DNA of 64,000 nt from Arthrobacter sp. StoSoilB19 (GTDB taxonomy: Bacteria; Actinomycetota; Actinomycetes; Actinomycetales; Micrococcaceae). The stretch is from positions 3,410,001 to 3,474,000 of the forward strand of contig NZ_AP024650.1 of the NCBI RefSeq assembly GCF_019977275.1, given 5' to 3'. A model generated the notes under the pieces. That model saw only the letters and a list, made by a program, of their open reading frames with translations. It had not been told where the DNA came from and ran no database searches. Both the position numbers and the translations under genes were made by a program. Below are positions 55,246-63,044 of the stretch, piece after piece (the stretch's first letter is position 1; each line of letters begins with the position of its first letter).

Positions 55246-57480
55246 ATGACCTCCACCTCCCTGCAGGATTCCACCGGCACTGCCACCCCGGCGCCCCCGG
55301 TTGCCAAGAAGATCCCCACCGAACGCACCCACCACGGGGAGACGTTCGTGGACAACTACGAGTGGCTGCGGGACAAGGAATCGCCGGAGGTCGTGGAGCA
55401 CCTGCGGGCCGAAAACGCGTACCAGGAAGCCGTCACCGCGCACCAGGAGCCGCTCCGCGAGGCCATCTTCCAGGAGATCAAGGGCCGCACCCAGGAAACA
55501 GACCTCTCCGTTCCACACCGCAAGGACGGCTGGTGGTACTTCAGCCGCTCCGCGGAGGGCAAGGAATACGGCATCCACTGCCGGGTCAAGGCGCAGGACA
55601 CCGGAGACAAGGTGGCGGACTGGACTCCGCCCGCCGTGGAACCCGGCCTGCAGATCCCCGGCGAGGAAATCCTGCTGGACGGCAACGTGGAAGCCGAAGG
55701 CAAGCCGTTCTTCTCCATAGGCGGCACCGCCGTCACGGTTGACGGAACCCTCTATGCCTACGCAGTGGACAACTCCGGAGACGAACGCTTCACCCTCCGG
55801 ATCAAGGACCTCCGCACCGGTGAACTGCTGCCGGATGCCATCGAAAACATCTTCTACGGCGTGGCGTTCTCCCCGGACGGCACCCGTATCTTCTACACAG
55901 TGGTGGACGAGTCCTGGCGCCCGTACCAGGTGAAGGCGCACGTCCTGGGCACACCCGTGGCCGACGACGTTGTGGTGTACCAGGAGGACGACCCCGCCAT
56001 GTGGCTGGGCTTCGAGCTCTCCGCGGACCGGCGCTACCTGGTGCTGGGCATTGGATGCTCGGAGTACAGCGAAACCCGGCTGCTCCGTTTCGACGACCCC
56101 ACCGGAACCGTCAGCACGGTGATCTCGCGGGATGAACGCATCCTGTATGAGGCCGAGCCCTTCCTGCTCGACGGCCCCGACGGGAAAACCGAGAAAATCC
56201 TGCTCACGCACAACCACGGCGCCATCAACTCCATGGTCTCCCTGGCTGACGCGGAAGAACTCCACAAGCCGCTGGCAGAACAGACCTGGCAGACCGTCGT
56301 GGAACATTCCGGCGACGTCCGCGTCAACGGCGCCGGTGTCACCGCCACGCACCTGGTCGTGTCCATCCGCAAGGACACCATCGAGCGCGTCCAGGTGATG
56401 GGGCTGGCCGGCCTGGGCACGCCTGCGCAGCAGGCGCCGGTGGAGCCGGCGTTCGACGAGGAGCTGTACACGGCGGGGGTGGGCGGTTCGGACTACGAGG
56501 CACCCGTGATCCGGCTGGGCTACACGTCCTACTTCACGCCGTCCCGCATTTACGACTTCGTCCTGCCCACCCCGGAGCAGCCCACCGGCGAACTGCTGCT
56601 CCGCAAGGAGAGCCCCGTGCTGGGTGGCTATGACGGAAGCGATTACGTGGCCACCCGGGAATGGGCCACCGCAGGTGACGGCACGCGCATCCCGCTGTCG
56701 GTCCTGCGGCACAAGGCCGTCAAACAGGATTCGACGGCGGCCGGCCTGGTGTACGGGTACGGCTCCTACGAGATGAGCATGGACCCCGGCTTCGGAGTAG
56801 CACGGCTGTCCCTGCTGGACCGCGGTGTGGTGTTCGTGATCGCCCACATCCGCGGCGGCGGCGAGCTGGGCCGGCACTGGTACGAGGACGGCAAGAAGCT
56901 CACCAAGAAGAACACCTTCACCGACTTCGTGGACGCCACCGACTGGCTGGCGGACTCGGGCTGGGTGGATCCCTCCCGCATCGCCGCCCTGGGCGGTTCG
57001 GCCGGTGGACTCCTGATGGGTGCCGTGGCCAACATGGCACCGGAGAAGTACGCGGCCATCGTGGCGCAGGTGCCGTTCGTGGACCCGCTCACCAGCATCC
57101 TGGATCCGGACCTGCCGTTGTCCGCGCTGGAGTGGGAGGAGTGGGGCAATCCCATCACGGACCCGCTGGCCTACGCCTACATGAAGTCCTACTCCCCCTA
57201 CGAAAACGTGCGGGCGGTGGCCTACCCCAAGATCGCCGCGGTGACGTCCTTCAACGACACCCGGGTCCTGTACGTGGAGCCGGCCAAGTGGGTGCAGGAA
57301 CTGCGGAACAAGACCACGGGGTCCGAACCTATCGTGATGAAGATCGAGATGGACGGTGGCCACGGCGGCGCGTCCGGACGGTACGTGCAGTGGCGCGAGA
57401 GGGCCTGGGACTACGCCTTCATCGCCGATTCCCTGGGCGCAACAGAACTGCTGCCCGGAGCCGGCCTGAAGCAGGACTGA
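55246..57480 (+). CDS. ptrB: oligopeptidase B-like serine peptidase (S9)
   Basis: 744-residue prolyl oligopeptidase-family enzyme. The N-terminal beta-propeller (about 20-430) includes THHGETFVDNYEWLRDKESPEV, and the C-terminal catalytic domain (about 480-744) has the nucleophile motif AALGGSAGGLLMGAV, the acid in TSFNDTRVLYVEPAKWV and the His in MDGGHGGASGRY. The glutamate pair near the catalytic Ser (SALEWEEWGNP) fits oligopeptidase B, which cuts peptides after Arg or Lys. No signal peptide is seen, so it is cytoplasmic. Confidence 0.92.
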   Translation: MTSTSLQDSTGTATPAPPVAKKIPTERTHHGETFVDNYEWLRDKESPEVVEHLRAENAYQEAVTAHQEPLREAIFQEIKGRTQETDLSVPHRKDGWWYFSRSAEGKEYGIHCRVKAQDTGDKVADWTPPAVEPGLQIPGEEILLDGNVEAEGKPFFSIGGTAVTVDGTLYAYAVDNSGDERFTLRIKDLRTGELLPDAIENIFYGVAFSPDGTRIFYTVVDESWRPYQVKAHVLGTPVADDVVVYQEDDPAMWLGFELSADRRYLVLGIGCSEYSETRLLRFDDPTGTVSTVISRDERILYEAEPFLLDGPDGKTEKILLTHNHGAINSMVSLADAEELHKPLAEQTWQTVVEHSGDVRVNGAGVTATHLVVSIRKDTIERVQVMGLAGLGTPAQQAPVEPAFDEELYTAGVGGSDYEAPVIRLGYTSYFTPSRIYDFVLPTPEQPTGELLLRKESPVLGGYDGSDYVATREWATAGDGTRIPLSVLRHKAVKQDSTAAGLVYGYGSYEMSMDPGFGVARLSLLDRGVVFVIAHIRGGGELGRHWYEDGKKLTKKNTFTDFVDATDWLADSGWVDPSRIAALGGSAGGLLMGAVANMAPEKYAAIVAQVPFVDPLTSILDPDLPLSALEWEEWGNPITDPLAYAYMKSYSPYENVRAVAYPKIAAVTSFNDTRVLYVEPAKWVQELRNKTTGSEPIVMKIEMDGGHGGASGRYVQWRERAWDYAFIADSLGATELLPGAGLKQD

Positions 57481-57482
57481 AA

Positions 57483-57515
57483 CGTACGACGGCGGGCGCG
57501 TCCCGCCGTCGTACG
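57483..57515 (+). terminator. terminator after ptrB
   Basis: A perfect 14-bp stem pairs 57483-57496 with 57502-57515 around CGCGT, followed by CTTTCCTT. The arm CGTACGACG recurs in the hairpin at 62986. Confidence 0.75.
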
Positions 57516-57693
57516 CTTTCCTTCGCCAGCCCTGCGGCAGGCACTGCTTCAGGGCTGGTTCCCTTCGTGACGGGACCGCCGCCCACCTGCTCAGAGGCGG
57601 TGACAGAGGAATTCCCTGTCAATGCGCCCATAAGCTAACCATGCTTACTATTGGGGGGCACTTGTTTTCCGCAGGGATCCCAGAGGAGCAGGC

Positions 57694-57900
57694 ATGTCAT
57701 TGAGCAAGGGAACGCATGTGGAGTGGAACACTTCGCAGGGCAAGACGCACGGCAAAATCGTCGAAAAAAAGACCAGCGACTTTGAACTCGACGGCAACAC
57801 GCACCGCGCCACTGAGGACGAACCTCAGTATGTGGTGGAGTCGGACAAGACGGGTGCCCGCGCGGCGCACAAGGCATCCGCGCTGACCGAGAAGAAGTAG
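57694..57900 (+). CDS. DUF2945 protein
   Basis: 68-residue cytoplasmic protein (HVA1/DUF2945 family) from ATG 57694, GGAGCAGG upstream. The whole chain is the domain: SKGTHVEWNTSQGKTHGKIVEK, KTSDFELDGNTHRATEDEPQYVVESD, then TGARAAHKASALTEKK. It is a Tudor-like small barrel that is widespread in plant- and soil-associated bacteria; function unknown. The next gene starts 4 bp downstream, so the two are probably cotranscribed. Confidence 0.85.
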   Translation: MSLSKGTHVEWNTSQGKTHGKIVEKKTSDFELDGNTHRATEDEPQYVVESDKTGARAAHKASALTEKK

Positions 57901-57904
57901 CGCC

Positions 57905-59101
57905 GTGGCTGCCCAGTACGAGGTAGTCATCATCGGCGGCGGAAACGCCGGCATCTCCCTGGCAGCCCGGCTGCAGCGGTACGGGGTCAAGGACGTGGCT
58001 GTCATCGAGCCCAAGGACCATCACCTCTACCAGCCGCTGTTTTCGCATATCGCAGGAGGCCGCGCCCAGGCACAGGAAGCCATCCGCTCGCAGGAATCCG
58101 TGACGCCCCAGGGCGTGACGTGGATCCATGACGCCGCCGCGGGCATTGATGCCGCCGCCAACACGGTCACCCTGGCGTCCGGTTCCACCGTGGCCTACGG
58201 GCAGCTGGTGGTGTGCCCCGGGCTGCAATACGACTGGGACGCGGTACCGGGCCTGGCCGAGGCCGTGCACTCGCCCTCCGGCGCCTCCCACTACGAGTTC
58301 GAACTGGCGTCCAAGGCCTGGACGCTGCTCCGCAGCATGACGTCCGGCACCGCCGTTTTCACCATGCCGGCGGGCCCCATCAAGTGCGGCGGCGCTGCCC
58401 AGAAACCCATGTACCTGGCCTGCGACTACTGGCGGGAACAGGGCCTCCTGGACCGGATCCGCGTGGTGATGGTCCAGCCTTACCCCACCGTTTTCGGGGT
58501 CCCGGAGGTGGACCGCGAACTGGACCGCAAGATTGCGGAGTACGGCATCGAACTGCGGACCAACAGCGAATTGGTTGGCGTGGATGCTGCAGGCCAAACA
58601 GCCACCATCCGGGATCTTGCCGCCGATACCGTGGAGAACCTGCACTACGACGTCCTCAACGCCGTCCCGCCGCAGTCGGCCCCGGACTGGCTCAAGGCCA
58701 CGGACCTGCCGGCCGCCGGTGACACGGGCGGCTTCGTGGAGGTGGACCGGCAGACCCTTCGGCACCTCCGCTACCCCAACGTGTGGTCCCTGGGCGATGC
58801 CGCAGGCACCACCAACTCCAAATCCGGCGGGGCGCTGCGCAAGCAGACCAAAGTGGTGGCCAAGAACCTGGTGGCAGCCCGGAAAGGCAAGCGGCTGCCG
58901 GCGAAGTACAACGGCTACTCGGTGTGCCCGTTCACGGTGTCACGGGACACGGTGGTGTTCGCCGAGTTCGATGACCGTTACCGCCCCATGCCCACCATTC
59001 CGCGGGTGCCCACCTGGAACGAAAGCAAGTTGTCATGGGTTGTGGACCGGGACCTGTTCCCGAAGATCTACTGGAACCTGATCCTCAAGGGCAGGGCCTA
59101 A
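57905..59101 (+). CDS. sulfide:quinone oxidoreductase-like flavoprotein
   Basis: 398-residue FAD-dependent oxidoreductase from GTG 57905. FAD-binding VVIIGGGNAGISLAARLQR, the HHLYQPLF segment, the central AGPIKCGGAAQKPMYL with the first catalytic cysteine, and WSLGDAAGTTNSKSGGALRKQ are family features. The second cysteine lies in NGYSVCPFTVSRD. The two widely spaced cysteines fit sulfide:quinone oxidoreductase, which turns sulfide into polysulfide at the membrane and feeds electrons to quinone. The C-terminus (LFPKIYWNLILKGRA) is hydrophobic. It is 43 kb away from the cst-type island but would supply its substrate. Confidence 0.83.
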   Translation: MAAQYEVVIIGGGNAGISLAARLQRYGVKDVAVIEPKDHHLYQPLFSHIAGGRAQAQEAIRSQESVTPQGVTWIHDAAAGIDAAANTVTLASGSTVAYGQLVVCPGLQYDWDAVPGLAEAVHSPSGASHYEFELASKAWTLLRSMTSGTAVFTMPAGPIKCGGAAQKPMYLACDYWREQGLLDRIRVVMVQPYPTVFGVPEVDRELDRKIAEYGIELRTNSELVGVDAAGQTATIRDLAADTVENLHYDVLNAVPPQSAPDWLKATDLPAAGDTGGFVEVDRQTLRHLRYPNVWSLGDAAGTTNSKSGGALRKQTKVVAKNLVAARKGKRLPAKYNGYSVCPFTVSRDTVVFAEFDDRYRPMPTIPRVPTWNESKLSWVVDRDLFPKIYWNLILKGRA

Positions 59102-59664
59102 AGCTCACCGCCGGAACCGATGCGCCATTCATCGGCCAGGATGGCATAGATGAGCTCGGTGGCCCACTGGCCCTTGTAATGCCACTTGTCGATGTGCCGC
59201 GCCTCCAGCCGCATGCCCAGCCGGCCGCACACTGACGCCGACGCCACATTGAGTTCATCCAGCCGGGCTTCAATCCGGTGCATGCCCAGTTCCCCGAAGC
59301 CCAGATGGAGCATGGCCCGGGCGGCCTCCGTGCCGTAACCCTTGCCGCGTGCTCCGGGCGCCAGTGTCCACCCGACTTCGCCCTGGCCGAGTCCCGGCAG
59401 CCATTTGAGCACCACCTCCCCCTGCAGCCCGGGCTCATTCGCTGCCTCGATGGCGAGGGCCACCCAGTCGCCCTCCTTCTCGAAGGCAAAGTTGGCGTAC
59501 CGGCCCACCCGCTCCATCGACTGGGTGTAGCTCTTGGCCGGGCCGGGCAGGAACCGGGCGGTCTCCGGCAACGAGTGGTAGGCGTGGAAGGCCTCAAGGT
59601 CACCGCCGTCAAAACGGCGGAGTACCAGCCGTTCGGTGCGGATCGGCAGGGAAATGTCAGGCAT
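59098..59664 (-). CDS. GNAT N-acetyltransferase, RimJ/RimL type
   Basis: 188-residue acetyltransferase with the opening IRTERLVLRRFDGGDLEAFHAY, the GEVGWTLAPGARGKGYGTEAARAML acetyl-CoA motif (Q/R-x-x-G-x-G/A), MHRIEARLDELNVASASVCGRLGMRLEARHID (given in part) and DEWRIGSG. It belongs to the RimJ/RimL group that acetylates alpha-amino groups or small amines; the target is unknown. It faces the plus-strand flavoprotein gene and overlaps its end by 4 nt. Confidence 0.85.
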   Translation of the reverse strand: MPDISLPIRTERLVLRRFDGGDLEAFHAYHSLPETARFLPGPAKSYTQSMERVGRYANFAFEKEGDWVALAIEAANEPGLQGEVVLKWLPGLGQGEVGWTLAPGARGKGYGTEAARAMLHLGFGELGMHRIEARLDELNVASASVCGRLGMRLEARHIDKWHYKGQWATELIYAILADEWRIGSGGEL

Positions 59665-59824
59665 GGATCGAGGCTACGCCAAAGGTCCGGTGAAGAACGA
59701 CGGCGGCCGGCACCTTCGCGGGGCGGGTCTGCTCTTGCTCCGGCGAACCTCCGGGGAGTACGGTTCGCCTACGGCCTGCTGGCGCCCGTGTTGTGGATGT
59801 CCCATCCCTTGGAAAGTAGTTTCG

Positions 59825-60940
59825 ATGGAGAAGCCGGCGAAGCTTTGGGCAGCCGCTCTGGCGGTCGGCATGCTGCTGGCCACCGTGTCGTGCACCTATA
59901 ACGACTCCACTGAGGATCCCACCCAGCCGGCGACCACGGCAGCCCGCACTGCCAAAGTGCTCCGCATCGCGACGCAGGACGATGCGAACGTACCCACCCG
60001 CGGCCAGATCGAAGAATTTGTCCGGCAGGTTGAGGACCGTTCCCACGGGAGCCTGGTCATTGAACCGGTCCTCAAGGCCGCAGGTGATGGGGCCGGAGCC
60101 TGGGACCAGGCCGTGGCCCACCGGGTGATGAGCGGGGACCTGGAGATGGCTGTGGTGCCGGCCCGGGCCTGGGACACCGAGGGGATACTGTCTTTCCGTG
60201 CCCTCTCCGCTCCCTTCCTGGTGACATCCAGCGCCATGACCAGGGAAGTGGTGAAACCGGAGTATGGGCAAGGGATGCTGGCCGGCCTCAAGGATGCGGG
60301 CGTCACAGGGCTGGCGCTGCTTCCCGAGGGCCCGCGGATGCTGTTCTCCTTCGCCTCGCCCATCCTCAGGTTGGCGGACATCCAGGGGATGGTGATCAGG
60401 GCACCCCTATCCGGAACGAACTACGCAGTCCTTGAGGCGCTTGGCGCGTTGCCTCGGGACCTGGGTGACCGGGAATTCGGTGACGGAGTTGAGGCCGGAA
60501 CGGTAGGCGGCGCGGAATCATCAATGGCCTACGCCTCCAATTTGCCGGGCGCGAAGACCAGGACAGGGCGCGCCATCGCCACCGGAAACCTTGTAGTGCA
60601 CTCAAAGATCAGCACCCTGGTGATAAACGACAAAGCCAGGACCGCCCTCAGTGCGGAGGAACAGCGAATTCTCCAGGAGGCGGCGGACTCCACCAGGGAT
60701 TGGGCCTCCTCACTCCTCTCACCGCTCGCGGACGAGGCGCGTCGGTACTGCGAGGGCGGCGGCAAAGTGGTTATGGCAACAGACCAGGACCTCACCGCCT
60801 TCCGGGATGCGGCGGCCCCGGTTTACGCCGTCCTCGAACAGGACGCGGAAACCAGGAGACTCATTGCGCGGCTCCGTGACCTGGCTGCAAGAACCCCGGC
60901 CGAGCCCGCGGTGGAACCCTGCGACTTCGACACTTACTGA
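59825..60940 (+). CDS. DctP-type TRAP transporter substrate-binding lipoprotein
   Basis: 371-residue exported binding protein from ATG 59825. The signal AALAVGMLLATVSCTYN ends in a lipobox. DctP-family features follow: RTAKVLRIATQDDANVP, GSLVIEPVLKAAGDG, LEMAVVPARAWDTEGILSF, PEGPRMLFSFASPILRLADIQGMVIRAP (split) and STLVINDKARTALSAEEQRILQEAA. TRAP systems need DctQ and DctM membrane genes; neither is adjacent, so this binding protein is an orphan. Substrate unknown. Confidence 0.72.
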   Translation: MEKPAKLWAAALAVGMLLATVSCTYNDSTEDPTQPATTAARTAKVLRIATQDDANVPTRGQIEEFVRQVEDRSHGSLVIEPVLKAAGDGAGAWDQAVAHRVMSGDLEMAVVPARAWDTEGILSFRALSAPFLVTSSAMTREVVKPEYGQGMLAGLKDAGVTGLALLPEGPRMLFSFASPILRLADIQGMVIRAPLSGTNYAVLEALGALPRDLGDREFGDGVEAGTVGGAESSMAYASNLPGAKTRTGRAIATGNLVVHSKISTLVINDKARTALSAEEQRILQEAADSTRDWASSLLSPLADEARRYCEGGGKVVMATDQDLTAFRDAAAPVYAVLEQDAETRRLIARLRDLAARTPAEPAVEPCDFDTY

Positions 60941-60980
60941 GGCCTGCTGCTCCCCGGTCGTACCCTGCCGTCAGGGGAAA

Positions 60981-62144
60981 TCAGGGAGCAGCTGAACCGA
61001 CGACGGCGGCTGTTGCCTCTGCGATGGCGCGTTCCTCATCCGTGGGGACCACCAGGACGGGAATCGCGGACGAGGGCGTGGAAATGACGCGCGGTTCCTT
61101 GGACCGCTGGGAGTTCAGGCTGCCGTCGAGCTCGATGCCCAGGGCGCCCAGCCGGTCCGCCACCTGCGCCCGGAACTGGGAGGAGTTCTCGCCGATCCCC
61201 GCGGTGAACACCAGAGCCTCGGCCCCACCGACTGCCACATGGTAGCCGCCGATGTATTTGGCCAGCCGGTAGGATGCCACCGCGAGCGCCATCGTGGCTT
61301 TTTCGTTCCCGGACTCGGAGGCTTCCACCACCGAGCGCATGTCGTTGTTGCCGGCCAGGCCCTTCAGCCCCGATTCCCGGTTGAGCATGGTGTCGATGTC
61401 CTCGGGCGTCCAGCCGGCGCGGCCAAGGAACACCAGGATGGAAGGGTCAAGGTCGCCGGAGCGGGTGCCCATGACCAGGCCCTCCAGCGGGGTGAAGCCC
61501 ATGGAGGTGTCCACCGACTTCCCGCCGCGGATGGCGGTCACGGAGGCACCGTTGCCCAGGTGCGCGATGACGCCGTCGAACTCCTCAGCGGGAAGGTCCA
61601 GCAGGGCGGCCGACCGGCGCGCCACGTACTCATGGGAGGTCCCGTGGAAACCGTAGCGGCGGATGCCGTGGTTGGTGTACAGCTCGTCCGGGACGGCGTA
61701 GCGCCACGCGTGCTCGGGCAGGGTGCGGTGGAAGGCGGTGTCGAACACGGCCACCTGCGGCATTTTGGGCCACTTTTTGGTGATGGCCCGGATGCCCAGC
61801 ACGTTGGCGGGGTTGTGCAGCGGCGCCAGCGGGTTGAGGCGTTCGATGGCGCGGGTGATCTCGTTGTCCACCAGGACGGGTTCGGCGAACCGCTCGCCGC
61901 CGTGGACCACCCGGTGCCCCACCGCACCGAGCTCAAGGCCGCCCAGTTCCCGGTGGATGGCCGCGTCCACCTGCTCCAGCGCCTCCGCGTGGTCCCGCGG
62001 GCCCTCGATCTCGCCGTCCCCGCCGCCGCCGTTGCCCATGCCGATCTTCTCGATCAGCCCCTCGGTGAGGACCGTTCCGGCTGCCACGTCACGGACCTGG
62101 TACTTCAGGGAGGACGAACCGGAGTTGATGACGAGCACGAGCAT
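60981..62144 (-). CDS. ackA: acetate kinase
   Basis: 387-residue acetate kinase. Motifs: LVLVINSGSSSLKYQVRD (nucleotide-binding), HRVVHGGERF, VAVFDTAFHRTLPEHAWRYAVP, GFHGTSHEYVARRSA, AHLGNGASVTAIRGGKSVDTSMGFTPLEGLVMGTRSGDLDP (split) and FTAGIGENSSQFRAQ. It makes acetyl phosphate or ATP from acetate. The phosphotransacetylase gene is not adjacent in the window; the next gene downstream on the opposite strand is the orphan binding protein. Start at ATG 62144. Confidence 0.95.
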   Translation of the reverse strand: MLVLVINSGSSSLKYQVRDVAAGTVLTEGLIEKIGMGNGGGGDGEIEGPRDHAEALEQVDAAIHRELGGLELGAVGHRVVHGGERFAEPVLVDNEITRAIERLNPLAPLHNPANVLGIRAITKKWPKMPQVAVFDTAFHRTLPEHAWRYAVPDELYTNHGIRRYGFHGTSHEYVARRSAALLDLPAEEFDGVIAHLGNGASVTAIRGGKSVDTSMGFTPLEGLVMGTRSGDLDPSILVFLGRAGWTPEDIDTMLNRESGLKGLAGNNDMRSVVEASESGNEKATMALAVASYRLAKYIGGYHVAVGGAEALVFTAGIGENSSQFRAQVADRLGALGIELDGSLNSQRSKEPRVISTPSSAIPVLVVPTDEERAIAEATAAVVGSAAP

Positions 62145-62199
62145 GCGGGGCCTCCTCAGCCTGGCGTCTGCAGTTCAACCCCCACTATAGGTTGAGCCG

Positions 62200-62556
62200 C
62201 TATCGGTCGGTGAGCAGCAGCGTGTTGCCGTCCGGGTCCTGCGCCGTGAAGAAGAGGCATACCTCCGGAGACCCCTCGATGGCACCGACCGGAACACCGC
62301 TTTCCGCCAGCACGGCATGCGTTCCAGTCAGGTCGTCCACCATGAAATTGCAGGTTGCCCACGCCAGCCCGGGGGCGGCCTTGATGCCGCTGTCCGGGCC
62401 CATCAGCGTGACGGACGCGGTTCCCGCAGCGGTGAGGACTGCTGAGAAGGTGTTCGCCTCCGCGACGCTGAGTCCAAGAAATCGGCGGTACCAGACGGCC
62501 GCGGCATGTGGGTTGCGGACAGGGATGAAGGCAGTGGTGATGGCTGTACCGGGCAT
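62200..62556 (-). CDS. VOC-family protein
   Basis: 118-residue protein of the vicinal oxygen chelate superfamily; ATG 62556 is taken, with another ATG at 62583. Elements: FIPVRNPHAAAVWYRRFLGL, NTFSAVLTAAGTASVTLMGPD, ATCNFMVDDLTGTHAVLAESG and VCLFFTAQDPDGNTLLLTDR. The last segment carries the PDGN pattern common to glyoxalase/bleomycin-resistance-like folds. Substrate unknown. Confidence 0.83.
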   Translation of the reverse strand: MPGTAITTAFIPVRNPHAAAVWYRRFLGLSVAEANTFSAVLTAAGTASVTLMGPDSGIKAAPGLAWATCNFMVDDLTGTHAVLAESGVPVGAIEGSPEVCLFFTAQDPDGNTLLLTDR

Positions 62557-62667
62557 GCCAGCGATGTTAGCCGAGGGGAACATCGGGTCGGGCCCTTCCT
62601 TGCGGATCAGGCCCCGCTGTGCCTATGGTCGGCGGACAAGGCTGGACCACGCCGAGAGGACAATTCC

Positions 62668-62958
62668 ATGACGAACGAGCCCAATTCGATCGACGAGAAC
62701 GACCCCACCAACACGGGATCCAGCAGCACCGCCCCGCTTAACGCCGGAACGGGATCCGGCGGCAAGGGTGATCCCACGGGAGTGGAGGGCGCCAATCCGG
62801 CCCTGGACGACACCGGCAACCTCAAGGCCGCAGAAACCGGGGAAGCGCCGGAGGCGCCCGAGAACCGGGAGGACCTGGACCTCACCCCGCAGGGCCTCTC
62901 CGACGAGCCTGCCAAGGAAGAGGATCAGGAGAGCCTGGCCAAGCCGGACAACAGCTAA
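62668..62958 (+). CDS. acidic disordered protein of unknown function
   Basis: 96-residue protein from ATG 62668 (GAGAGG upstream). It is rich in Glu, Asp, Asn, Thr, Gly and Pro (NEPNSIDENDPTNTGSSST, EAPEAPENREDLDLTPQG, EEDQESLAKPDNS), without cysteine or hydrophobic core, so it is probably disordered. No family is recognised. The strong hairpin just after the stop supports expression. Confidence 0.6.
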   Translation: MTNEPNSIDENDPTNTGSSSTAPLNAGTGSGGKGDPTGVEGANPALDDTGNLKAAETGEAPEAPENREDLDLTPQGLSDEPAKEEDQESLAKPDNS

Positions 62959-62985
62959 GCACCGCAGGCACCAAAGCACCCCATG

Positions 62986-63035
62986 AACAACGTACGACGT
63001 CGGCACTCACCAAAGTGCCGGCGTCGTACGTTGTT
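62986..63035. terminator. bidirectional terminator
   Basis: A 22-bp stem with one G-U pair joins 62986-63007 to 63014-63035 around CACCAA, between convergent genes. The arms begin AACAACGTACGACG, so the minus and plus transcripts both end in a T-rich TTGTT. Confidence 0.75.
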
Positions 63036-63044
63036 GCACCACAG

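Noticed and set aside
55231..57363. 710-codon open frame on the minus strand
   Set aside because: It is the antisense shadow of the oligopeptidase B gene; no family motif is visible.
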